Assembly (NCBI GenBank): GCA_020053735.1
Contig: JAGVMP010000004.1
Coordinates: 57,407 to 121,406 of the forward strand
Direction of reading: 5' to 3'
Length of the DNA: 64,000 nucleotides
Source: Pseudomonadota bacterium
GTDB taxonomy: Bacteria > Pseudomonadota > Gammaproteobacteria > Burkholderiales > Methylophilaceae
The translations under genes were made by a program, and so were the position numbers. Below the pieces are notes generated by a model. The model was not told where the DNA came from. It did not search any database and worked only from the letters and a program-made list of their open reading frames with translations. Shown piece by piece: positions 32,304 through 41,315 of the stretch. How positions within the stretch are numbered: the stretch's first letter is position 1; every line of letters begins with the position of its first letter.

Positions 32304-33257
32304 TTGTCATTGAAAAAACAGTTAGTTTTATTTTTGTTATTGGCTACACACTTTTTTGCTCCACAAGTAGGCTTTGCGGCAGATGTTGCTTACCTGCTCA
32401 CCGCAGCATCCAAAGGTGATGTGCCGACGGTAAAAGCCATATTGGAAAGTGGCGGGAATGTAGAAGCCAAAGATGAAAATGGCATTACTGCGCTGATGTA
32501 CGCAGCACGTAAAAATCGTGCGGATGTAGCCAGCTTACTCATCAGCAAAGGCGCGCAAGTCAATGCTAAAGATAACGGCGGCTGGACACCGATTATGTTT
32601 GCCACCAAGAAAAATCATATTGAAACGGTAAAAGTGTTGCTAGAAAAAGGCGCTGACCCAAAAATCCGCGATGAAAGTGGTTGGAGCGCGTTTGGCATGG
32701 CGTCGACTTCTGGTTTCAGCGAAATCGTCAATCTCATGATTAAGCATGGCGTAGATGCCAATGCCAAAAGTGACGATGGCAAAACAGCGCTGATGTACGC
32801 GGCCAAAAGTGGTGATGTGCCCACGATTACAGCGCTGATGGCGCAAGGCGCACAAGCCAACGCGCACGATAGACAGGGCGCCACAGCATTGATTTATGCA
32901 GCGCGTGAAGGGCATACCCCTGCAGTGGCCTACATGCTAAGCCGTGGTTCCAAGGTGGATGAACAAGATCAATCGCGCTGGACTGCGCTGACATGGGCGG
33001 TGAAAAAATCGCAAGTGGAAGTGGCAAAAACGCTACTGGCAAACAAAGCGGATGTTGACCATGAAGACTCTGAAGGTACACCGTTGCTGCAGGTAGCAGT
33101 GGATACTGGCTCGCAAGAGATGGTGAAATTGTTACTGGAATACAAGGCGGATGTGAAAGCGCGTGACAAATACGGCCTCACCGCTTATGTCTACGCGCTT
33201 AAGAAAGGCGAGCCAGAAATCGTTAAGATGATTAAAGACGCTGGTGGCAAGTATTAA
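32304..33257 (+). CDS. Exported ankyrin-repeat protein
   Basis: Signal peptide and about eight ankyrin repeats; TTG start. Confidence 0.88.
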   Translation: MSLKKQLVLFLLLATHFFAPQVGFAADVAYLLTAASKGDVPTVKAILESGGNVEAKDENGITALMYAARKNRADVASLLISKGAQVNAKDNGGWTPIMFATKKNHIETVKVLLEKGADPKIRDESGWSAFGMASTSGFSEIVNLMIKHGVDANAKSDDGKTALMYAAKSGDVPTITALMAQGAQANAHDRQGATALIYAAREGHTPAVAYMLSRGSKVDEQDQSRWTALTWAVKKSQVEVAKTLLANKADVDHEDSEGTPLLQVAVDTGSQEMVKLLLEYKADVKARDKYGLTAYVYALKKGEPEIVKMIKDAGGKY

Positions 33258-33374
33258 ATCCTCTTATAAATCAATGCCTACCTCCGTTATTCTGGCTATG
33301 TCGCCTTCGCTTCGCCGTAGTAGTTGTACTGTCTTCAGCTCGCCTTCTTGTCAAAACTGATTTATAAAAGGATT
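33257..33374. repeat. Inverted-repeat-bounded intergenic element, copy 2
   Basis: aatcctcttataaatca (33257-33273) pairs with tgatttataaaaggatt (33358-33374), 16/17. Confidence 0.7.
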
Positions 33375-33417
33375 AAGCCAACATCCTCATGAAAATCGCC
33401 ACTTTACAATTTACGCT

Positions 33418-35025
33418 ATGAAAATAGCTATCGGTCAAATCAATGCCATGGTTGGCGACATCGCTGGCAATGCCAACAAAATACTAGACTTTGCTAACCG
33501 TGCACAACAAGCTGGCGCCAGCCTGATAGTAACGCCAGAACTCGCTTTGTGTGGTTACCCCCCAGAGGATTTATTGTTTCGTGATGACTTTAAACAGGCC
33601 TGCAAACAAGCACTGAAGCGGCTTGCAGAGCAGGTAAAAAATATCTCCCTATTAGTTGGCCACCCGCATGTTGAAAATGGCCATTTATACAATGCAGCTT
33701 CGCTCATCGAAAATGGCAAAATCCAAGCTACTTATCACAAACAATGCCTGCCTAATTACAGCGTGTTTGATGAAGAGCGTTATTTTGAAGCGGGTGATAC
33801 ACCGTTAGTATTTAATCACCAAGGCGCGCAATTTGGCGTCATAATATGCGCGGATGGCTGGGAGTCTTGGCCTGCGATGAAAGCCAAACAAGCAGGTGCA
33901 GAATTTTTGCTCTCGCTTAACGCCTCGCCTTACCATATGGACAAACTAGAGACGCGCTACGAGGTGATTGCCGAGCGCGCAAGAGAAACAGGCTTGCCCA
34001 TTATTTACGCTAATTTAGTCGGCGGCCAAGATGAGCTAGTGTTTGATGGCGCCTCATTCGTGTTAGATGGCACTGGTAAGCTGACGCAGCAACTACCTAG
34101 CTTTGTAGAGTCCTTAAGTTACGTTGATATCCTCAATCATCAGCCAGTTAAAGCTGCAATACCACCCACACTTAGCCTTGAAGCCTCCGTCTACCTTGCG
34201 CTTAAGCTGGGCTTAGCAGATTATGTCAATAAAAATGGTTTTCCTAGTATTGTATTAGGCTTATCTGGTGGCATCGATTCTGCACTTACATTAGCGATAG
34301 CAGTAGATGCGCTTGGCGCTTCAAGAGTGAAAGTGGTGTTGATGTCATCCGAGTTTACCGCCAGCATGAGTGTAGGTGATGCCGTAGAAATGGCGAATTT
34401 GGTCGGCGTTCAATACAGCCAATTGCCCATTAAAGATTTATTTGAGCTTTTTCGTAAGACTTTGGCGCCTGAGTTTGGTGATTTGCCTTTTGACACCGCA
34501 GAGGAAAATTTGCAAGCGCGTATCCGCGGCATGTTGCTGATGGCGCTCAGCAATAAATTTGGCAGTATTGTGCTGACGACTGGCAATAAATCAGAAATGG
34601 CGGTGGGCTACAGCACACTGTATGGCGACATGGCGGGCGGGTTCTCGTTATTGAAAGACGTGCCTAAAACGCTGGTGTACAAACTGGCTGAATATCGCAA
34701 TAGTCTTTCCAAAGTGATTCCAGAACGCATTATCACGCGTGCGCCCAGCGCCGAACTGCACGCCAACCAAACCGACCAAGATAGCCTACCATCTTACGAA
34801 ATTTTAGACGCCATTATGCAAGCGTATGTGGAAGAAGATTTAAGCCGCAGCGCCATTGTTAAACTTGGATTTTCTGAAAAAGATGTCAACCGCGTTACAA
34901 ATTTAATAGACCGCAACGAATATAAGCGCCGCCAAGCGCCAGTTGGGGTTAGAATTACGCAAAGAGGATTTGGTAAAGATAGGCGTTATCCGATAACATG
35001 TAAATTAAAATTTAATAATCAGTAA
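33418..35025 (+). CDS. nadE: Glutamine-dependent NAD+ synthetase
   Basis: N-terminal nitrilase amidotransferase (CGYPPEDLLFRDDF) plus LGLSGGIDSALT ATP-PPase. Confidence 0.95.
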   Translation: MKIAIGQINAMVGDIAGNANKILDFANRAQQAGASLIVTPELALCGYPPEDLLFRDDFKQACKQALKRLAEQVKNISLLVGHPHVENGHLYNAASLIENGKIQATYHKQCLPNYSVFDEERYFEAGDTPLVFNHQGAQFGVIICADGWESWPAMKAKQAGAEFLLSLNASPYHMDKLETRYEVIAERARETGLPIIYANLVGGQDELVFDGASFVLDGTGKLTQQLPSFVESLSYVDILNHQPVKAAIPPTLSLEASVYLALKLGLADYVNKNGFPSIVLGLSGGIDSALTLAIAVDALGASRVKVVLMSSEFTASMSVGDAVEMANLVGVQYSQLPIKDLFELFRKTLAPEFGDLPFDTAEENLQARIRGMLLMALSNKFGSIVLTTGNKSEMAVGYSTLYGDMAGGFSLLKDVPKTLVYKLAEYRNSLSKVIPERIITRAPSAELHANQTDQDSLPSYEILDAIMQAYVEEDLSRSAIVKLGFSEKDVNRVTNLIDRNEYKRRQAPVGVRITQRGFGKDRRYPITCKLKFNNQ

Positions 35026-35093
35026 AATTTGATTAGTGCACTGGTATAAAAATTGAAGTAGAAAATTTAGTATTAAAATTTAGGCGAAATTAG

Positions 35094-35441
<348 letters not shown>

Positions 35442-35553
35442 TAATTACTGTTAATTTTTGTGGTTGGCGATGTTCTATGCTCGCCCCACCGAATGTAATG
35501 CCCGCTATCAGTCGCGCTAATTATAACAATTTAGAGACCAGTAAAGGCACATC

Positions 35554-35904
35554 GTGCCAACCATCCTCAAAACCATCATCCTACTCACTATTTCAAACGT
35601 CTTTATGACGTTTGCTTGGTATGCGCACCTTAAAAACCTGAACAACAAGCCTTGGATTATTGCTGCGCTGGTAAGTTGGGGTATCGCATTATTGGAATAT
35701 TTGTTTCAAGTACCAGCTAACCGCATGGGGTTTACCGTGTTGTCACTTGGGCAACTTAAAATGCTGCAAGAAGTGATTACGCTGAGCGTGTTTGTGCCAT
35801 TTGCAGTGTTTTATATGCACCAACCGTTAAAGCTAGATTTTTTATGGGCAGGCTTGTGTTTGCTGGGTGCAGTTTATTTTATATTTCGCTCGACTCCTAC
35901 TTAA
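35554..35904 (+). CDS. DUF486 (DMT-related) family membrane protein
   Basis: NVFMTFAWYAHLKNLN, QVPANRMGF, LKMLQEVITL; GTG start. Confidence 0.85.
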   Translation: MPTILKTIILLTISNVFMTFAWYAHLKNLNNKPWIIAALVSWGIALLEYLFQVPANRMGFTVLSLGQLKMLQEVITLSVFVPFAVFYMHQPLKLDFLWAGLCLLGAVYFIFRSTPT

Positions 35905-36031
35905 TATAACCATTAGCTATATTAATACAACTTAATATATTTTATTTAAAAAATATTACATATAACTTGGTTGCTTATGCAATAATTCGCTTTCAAAAAT
36001 TCCCCTGAATTATTTATTTTGGAGCACAAGA

Positions 36032-36310
36032 TTGAAAGCCCCCGCATTCGCCATTTTATTCACCAGCCTATTTGCAAGCCAAGCCTTTGCCGAGTGCAAA
36101 AGCGTGATGGGTACTTGTGTTACACAGGATATGGTCAACTCCGCACCGCATATGCGCTCAGAGTATGTAGATAAAACCAAAACATCCAAAGCAGCGCCAC
36201 AAGCAAACAAGCCTGCTGCTGCAAACGCAGTATCAAACAACAAAAACATTACAAAAAAAACCAATAGCACAGGTGTATTTAGCACCATGCAAAATACTAC
36301 TGCTAAATAA
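36032..36310 (+). CDS. Small exported hypothetical protein
   Basis: Signal peptide to FAECKSVMGTCVTQ; low-complexity tail. Confidence 0.55.
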   Translation: MKAPAFAILFTSLFASQAFAECKSVMGTCVTQDMVNSAPHMRSEYVDKTKTSKAAPQANKPAAANAVSNNKNITKKTNSTGVFSTMQNTTAK

Positions 36311-36322
36311 GTCATCATCAAT

Positions 36323-36354
36323 AAAAAAGCGCTGATGATTCAGCGCTTTTTTTG
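36323..36354. terminator. Rho-independent terminator
   Basis: aaaaaagcgctga-tgat-tcagcgcttttttt. Confidence 0.85.
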
Positions 36355-36425
36355 TTGGGTATCTGTTCTAAGGCTATGCGAGACAGTATACACAAGGCTT
36401 GCAGGGCATTATTGTTTGCAATGGC

Positions 36426-37166
36426 TTAAAACAGGCTGCGCACATAATCTAAATCTGCCTGTGTATCCACTCCGCTTTCTGGCGCATTTGCAGTCACTGT
36501 CACACCAATTTTATAGCCATGATGCAATACTCTTAACTGTTCTAGGCTTTCAATTTTCTCTAATTCTGTCACAGTCAGCTCGGCATATTTTTTAAGAAAA
36601 CCAACTCGATAGGCATAAATGCCAATATGGCGATGCGCTTGAATATTATTTTTATACACTTCATCACGCGGGTATGGAATTGGCGAACGGCTGAAATACA
36701 GCGCGTTACCGTTGGCATCCATCACCACTTTGACAATATTAGGGTTAAGTAGCACAGCTTCATCATGGATAGCGTGACAAGCGGTGGCCATCACTGCATC
36801 TAGACTGTTCGCCAAATGCGTAGCCACTTCTTGAATTAATTGTGGGTCTATCAGCGGCTCATCGCCCTGTACATTAACAACAATTTCGTCGTCAGCCCAA
36901 TTTAATTGCTGAGCAACTTCAGCGATTCTATCCGTACCTGAAATATGCGTGACACGCGTCATCACTGCTTTGAAATTGTGTGCTGCCGCGACTTGCATAA
37001 TTTTTTCGAAATCCGTTGCAATCACAATTTCACTTGCGCCACTCTTCTCTGCCTGCTGTGCAACCCTGACTACCATAGGCTTACCAGCAATATCTAATAA
37101 GGGTTTGCCAGGCAACCTAGCGCTGGCATAGCGCGCAGGAATGACGACCTTAAAAGCCATTTGCAA
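36426..37166 (-). CDS. kdsB: 3-deoxy-manno-octulosonate cytidylyltransferase
   Basis: IPARYASARLPGKPLLDI, VNVQGDEPLI, HIGIYAYR. Confidence 0.96.
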   Translation of the reverse strand: MQMAFKVVIPARYASARLPGKPLLDIAGKPMVVRVAQQAEKSGASEIVIATDFEKIMQVAAAHNFKAVMTRVTHISGTDRIAEVAQQLNWADDEIVVNVQGDEPLIDPQLIQEVATHLANSLDAVMATACHAIHDEAVLLNPNIVKVVMDANGNALYFSRSPIPYPRDEVYKNNIQAHRHIGIYAYRVGFLKKYAELTVTELEKIESLEQLRVLHHGYKIGVTVTANAPESGVDTQADLDYVRSLF

Positions 37167-37172
37167 ATCCCG

Positions 37173-37355
37173 TCAATCTATCTTCTCATCAGGGCTCAAT
37201 TTTCTGGCTTCATCTTCTAGCATCACAGGAATGCCATCACGAATGGGATAAGCCAGACGCGCGGATTTAGAAATGAGCTCATTGGCTTTTTTGTCATAAA
37301 TAAGCGGCCCTTTGGTCACAGGACAGACTAAAATTTGCAGTAGTTTTGAATCCAT
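37173..37355 (-). CDS. Trm112/YcaR family protein
   Basis: [14 protein letters not shown]... [12 protein letters not shown]. Confidence 0.92.
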   Translation of the reverse strand: MDSKLLQILVCPVTKGPLIYDKKANELISKSARLAYPIRDGIPVMLEDEARKLSPDEKID

Positions 37356-37362
37356 AATAATG

Positions 37363-38364
37363 TTACCTCTTAGCTAATTCATTCAAGACTAGTGACATCA
37401 AACCTGTATCAATACTGGCTTGCACTGGTAACACCCAGTAGTGTGCCTGCGCAAACGCTTTACATTTTACCGCATCTTTTTCGGTCATAATGAGTACATC
37501 GCAATCCATTTGGGCTAAATCTTGTGCTGTGTAAGCATAGTGATCGCCAAAACTTGTGCTGGCAAAAGTTAATCCCAACTTATTCAAATGCTCAAAAAAT
37601 CGCGCTGGCTTGCCGATGCCAGCGATGGCTTTAATACTTTTATGCTTAAAATCGGCTGCGCTAGCTTTAATATTATTATCTTGCAGATTATAAAACTGTT
37701 CACCGATTAATTGCATTTCAAACGCTGTCGGAATACTGTATTTATTATTGAAAATCTTGCCATTGCTTACTATCGCGTCCACTGTATTTAAGCGCGTCAG
37801 CGGCTCTCGTAACGGCCCGGCGGGTAAAAGCCGCAGCTTGTCAGTGCGTTGCTCAGGCTGGGTAACAACAATCTCAATATCTCGCCTCAAACTATAGTGC
37901 TGCAAACCATCGTCGCTGATGATGATATTGCAATCTGGATGCGCTTTTAATAGTTCAGTAGCTACGCTTACACGACTCGCTCCTACCCATACCGGGCACA
38001 CACAACGACTCGCAATCAATATGGGCTCATCACCAACCTCGCCAGCATTACTATCAGCATCCACGCTAGTAGGCAGTTTGACGGTGCCGCCATAACCACG
38101 ACTCACAACGCCTGGCTGATAGCCATAGTTTTTAAGTTGTTCTACCAGCCACATCACCACAGGAGTTTTGCCGTTGCCACCCACAGTGATATTACCCACC
38201 ACAACGACTGGCACAGGCAAGCTGTAAGATTTTAAAATACCAAGTTGGTAGGCAGATTTTCTAATATAAATAATGGCTGCGAACAACCAAGAAAGCGGCA
38301 CTAGCACGAGATAATAAAGTGCATTCTTGCGCCGCCAAGCTGCTAGTATTAATTCTGTCAGCAT
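37363..38364 (-). CDS. lpxK: Tetraacyldisaccharide 4'-kinase
   Basis: [30 protein letters not shown]. Confidence 0.95.
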   Translation of the reverse strand: MLTELILAAWRRKNALYYLVLVPLSWLFAAIIYIRKSAYQLGILKSYSLPVPVVVVGNITVGGNGKTPVVMWLVEQLKNYGYQPGVVSRGYGGTVKLPTSVDADSNAGEVGDEPILIASRCVCPVWVGASRVSVATELLKAHPDCNIIISDDGLQHYSLRRDIEIVVTQPEQRTDKLRLLPAGPLREPLTRLNTVDAIVSNGKIFNNKYSIPTAFEMQLIGEQFYNLQDNNIKASAADFKHKSIKAIAGIGKPARFFEHLNKLGLTFASTSFGDHYAYTAQDLAQMDCDVLIMTEKDAVKCKAFAQAHYWVLPVQASIDTGLMSLVLNELAKR

Positions 38365-38370
38365 AATAAT

Positions 38371-40125
38371 TTATGCTACAAATTCTTTTTGGTACAACTT
38401 GGTGTAGTATCCATTTTTTGCTATTAATTCCTGATGGCTACCCGCTTCTACAACCTCACCTTGTTCCATCACTAAAATTCTATCGGCATTTTCAATAGTG
38501 CTTAGGCGGTGCGCAATGACAATGCTGGTACGATTCTGCATTAACGCATCCAGCGCCGCTTGCACATGTTGTTCCGATTCTGTATCCAGCGCACTAGTGG
38601 CCTCGTCCAGTAATAATATTGGCGCATCCTTTAAAATTGCACGGGCAATGGCAATGCGCTGACGTTGCCCGCCTGAGAGGCGCACACCTCTATCGCCAAT
38701 CTCGTTTTGCAAGCCGTTAGGAAGCTGCTGAATAAAGTCCCACGCATGTGCAGCTTTAGCGGCTTCTATCACCTCTGCCTCACTAGCGCCGCGCAACGCA
38801 CCATAGGCAATGTTGTTAAAAATAGTGTCGTTAAATAATATAATGTCTTGGCTGACGAGTGAGAACTGGCTACGCAAGTTTTTGAGTTCCAGCGCACGAA
38901 CATCGATACCATCAAGTAAAATTAAACCTTGTTGTAGCTCATAAAAGCGTGGCAATAAATTCACCAACGTCGTTTTACCCCCACCAGAACGCCCCACCAG
39001 CGCGACTTTTTCACCTGATTTTATGCTAAAACTCAAATTATCAATCGCTGGTTTTTTGGTGTTGTCGTAACGCACTGTGACATTTTTAAATTCAATCTCG
39101 CCACGCGCACGTGCTATGGTTTTGTCGCCCTCGTTCAGTTCGGGCGGCGTATCAATCACCTCAAACACACTTTGCGCGGCAGCTAGCCCCACTTGAAAAT
39201 CCTCGTTGGCGGCAGTGATATGTTTAATAGGTGCAATCAGCATCAACATTGCGCCGATAAAGGCGGCGAACTCGCCTACCGTAAAACGCCCCAAGGCGTA
39301 ATACACTACTAACGCCAATGCAAAAGCTGCCATAATTTCTATGACTAAGCTACTTAAGCCAGCAATACGCGTCGTGCGTAGCTCTAGTTGACGATTTTTA
39401 ACCACCACATTGCCAAAACGCTCATTTTCGTAATCTTGTGCGCCAAAAATTTTAACAATGCGCTGACCTGAAATCGCTTCTTCTGCAACTTTGGTCATCT
39501 CACCCACACCTAGCTGCACTTTTTGCGCATTGGCACGTAGCTTAGGTGTCATTTTCCCTAAATATAGCGCCATAAATGGCGTAACTACCGCAAATACCAG
39601 TGTGAGGCGCCAATCTAAATAGAGCATATAGCCAATGAGGCCGATGACCGTCAGCACGTCGCGCAATACATTCAGGGCGGCACGTGTACAGGCGCTAGAA
39701 ATCCGCTCAGTATCATAAGTGAGTTTAGAAACCATCACGCCAGTTTGATTATTATCGTAGAATCCAGCTGAAAGCTGCATCATTTTGGAAAAGGCGGCCT
39801 TGCGCATGTTTTCTACAATCTTGCGCGCTATCAATTTCATGCTATAAGTAGAAATAAAACCAGTCAATCCGCGCAGCGTCATCAAGCCAAACAACATAAT
39901 AGGTAATAAACTGAGTTTGTCCGCCGATTGCTTAACAAATCCTTCATCAGTGATCTGTTTGATAAGCGCCAAGAAACCTGTATTGCTAGCAGCTAAAACA
40001 GCGGTGGCGGCGATGGTGATAAAGAAGTAGATCTTTTGTGCCCATATATAACGAAACAGCCGCAGGTACAATCCTTTGGCGTTTGCGATATGCGGCTTAT
40101 CTTTTTTACGAGAGGATTTCGACAT
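38371..40125 (-). CDS. msbA: Lipid A flippase MsbA-type ABC transporter
   Basis: TM-ABC half transporter; VGRSGGGKTTLVNL Walker A, LSGGQRQRIAIARA; neighbour of lpxK. Confidence 0.94.
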   Translation of the reverse strand: MSKSSRKKDKPHIANAKGLYLRLFRYIWAQKIYFFITIAATAVLAASNTGFLALIKQITDEGFVKQSADKLSLLPIMLFGLMTLRGLTGFISTYSMKLIARKIVENMRKAAFSKMMQLSAGFYDNNQTGVMVSKLTYDTERISSACTRAALNVLRDVLTVIGLIGYMLYLDWRLTLVFAVVTPFMALYLGKMTPKLRANAQKVQLGVGEMTKVAEEAISGQRIVKIFGAQDYENERFGNVVVKNRQLELRTTRIAGLSSLVIEIMAAFALALVVYYALGRFTVGEFAAFIGAMLMLIAPIKHITAANEDFQVGLAAAQSVFEVIDTPPELNEGDKTIARARGEIEFKNVTVRYDNTKKPAIDNLSFSIKSGEKVALVGRSGGGKTTLVNLLPRFYELQQGLILLDGIDVRALELKNLRSQFSLVSQDIILFNDTIFNNIAYGALRGASEAEVIEAAKAAHAWDFIQQLPNGLQNEIGDRGVRLSGGQRQRIAIARAILKDAPILLLDEATSALDTESEQHVQAALDALMQNRTSIVIAHRLSTIENADRILVMEQGEVVEAGSHQELIAKNGYYTKLYQKEFVA

Positions 40126-40163
40126 GCGTATTTAGTCGAATTAAGCGATATGGTTGGGAATGA

Positions 40164-40586
40164 TTAAGATCCTGCTGCGGTTTGGGTAGCAAAGGTAATG
40201 TGCGTGTAATTAGCCTGGCGTGACGCCTCCATCACATTGACCACGCTTTGGTGTGTTGCCTTAGCATCTGCGCTAATTACAATGGTGGGATCTTTGCCAT
40301 TGCCTGCGGCTTTGGTCAATGCACCTGCAATTTGCGCTACATCGCCACCTGCTACTTCGTTGCCGTTTACCATGTAACGACCACCTGCATCTACTTCTAC
40401 TGTAATGACTAACGGCTTATCGACCGGACTACTGGCTTCTGCCGTGGGCAGATTGATTTGCAGCTCGCTAGTGCGGGCAAAAGTGGCACTGACGATTAAG
40501 AAAATAATAATCACCAGCAACACATCAATCAACGGCACTAAGTTGATTTCTAACTCTTCATGCGCTTTACCGCGTTGAAAATTCAT
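40164..40586 (-). CDS. exbD: ExbD/TolR biopolymer transport protein
   Basis: LEINLVPLIDVLLVIIIFLIVSATF. Confidence 0.93.
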   Translation of the reverse strand: MNFQRGKAHEELEINLVPLIDVLLVIIIFLIVSATFARTSELQINLPTAEASSPVDKPLVITVEVDAGGRYMVNGNEVAGGDVAQIAGALTKAAGNGKDPTIVISADAKATHQSVVNVMEASRQANYTHITFATQTAAGS

Positions 40587-40589
40587 ACG

Positions 40590-41195
40590 TTACTTTCTTT
40601 CACCATGCAGAATTTCTACTAGTTTAATCGCCTGCTGTTCCATCTCGACTAATAAACCGTCCACTTTGCCACGGAAATAGCGGTAAGCAATCATCGCAGG
40701 CACCGCTACCACTATACCAGCCGCCGTGTTATAAAGCGCCACAGAAATACCGCGCGCAAATTGCGCCACATCGTGACCACTATTGGTAAACGAGCCAAAC
40801 AACTCCACCATGCCGATAACAGTACCTAACAAGCCCAGCAAAGGCGATACAGTAGCGATTGTACCCAACGTAGGTAAGTAGCGTTCTAGCTTGTGCGCCA
40901 CGGCGCGGCCAGTTTCTTCAATTGCTTCTTTGGTGATTTCGCGTGAGCTTTTAGCATTTGCCAGTGCACTCGCAAACACTTGCCCCAGCATAGAATGACT
41001 TTCTAGCTTGCCTAATGTTTCTTTAGTCACGCCACCTTGTGCCAGCCATTTTTGCACCTCTGGCAACAAGTTGCTTGGTGCCACTACTTCATCGCGCAAG
41101 GCCCAAAAACGCTCGCCTATAATTGCCAGCGCAATAATTGAAGCAATAATTAATGGCCAAATTGGCCAACCAGCCGCTAAAATAATTTCCCACAC
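40590..41195 (-). CDS. exbB: MotA/TolQ/ExbB proton channel family protein
   Basis: TVSPLLGLLGTVIGMVELF, GISVALYNTAAGIVVAVPAM; GTG start. Confidence 0.93.
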   Translation of the reverse strand: MWEIILAAGWPIWPLIIASIIALAIIGERFWALRDEVVAPSNLLPEVQKWLAQGGVTKETLGKLESHSMLGQVFASALANAKSSREITKEAIEETGRAVAHKLERYLPTLGTIATVSPLLGLLGTVIGMVELFGSFTNSGHDVAQFARGISVALYNTAAGIVVAVPAMIAYRYFRGKVDGLLVEMEQQAIKLVEILHGERK

Positions 41196-41208
41196 AGCAA
41201 AACTCCTT

Positions 41209-41247
41209 AAGTCAAAAACCGCAAGTCAAAAACACTAACTCAAAAAC
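41209..41247 (-). repeat. Three 14-bp-spaced direct repeats upstream of exbB
   Basis: aagtcaaaaac at 41209 and 41223, aactcaaaaac at 41237. Confidence 0.75.
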
Positions 41248-41315
41248 ATGTGCCACTTTAGCTTGAAGCTGGCTTTTGGGCAAGTTTCTTTATTAAAGCC
41301 TTGCCAGTATTTCAT

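Noticed and set aside
32304-33257. Ankyrin-repeat DNA periodicity as a repeat array
   Set aside because: The ~99-bp periodicity is explained by the ankyrin protein repeats.
36600-36650. gccaatatggcgatgcgcttg in kdsB as a repeat copy
   Set aside because: Encodes the conserved KdsB peptide HRHIGIYAYR; similarity is probably coincidental.
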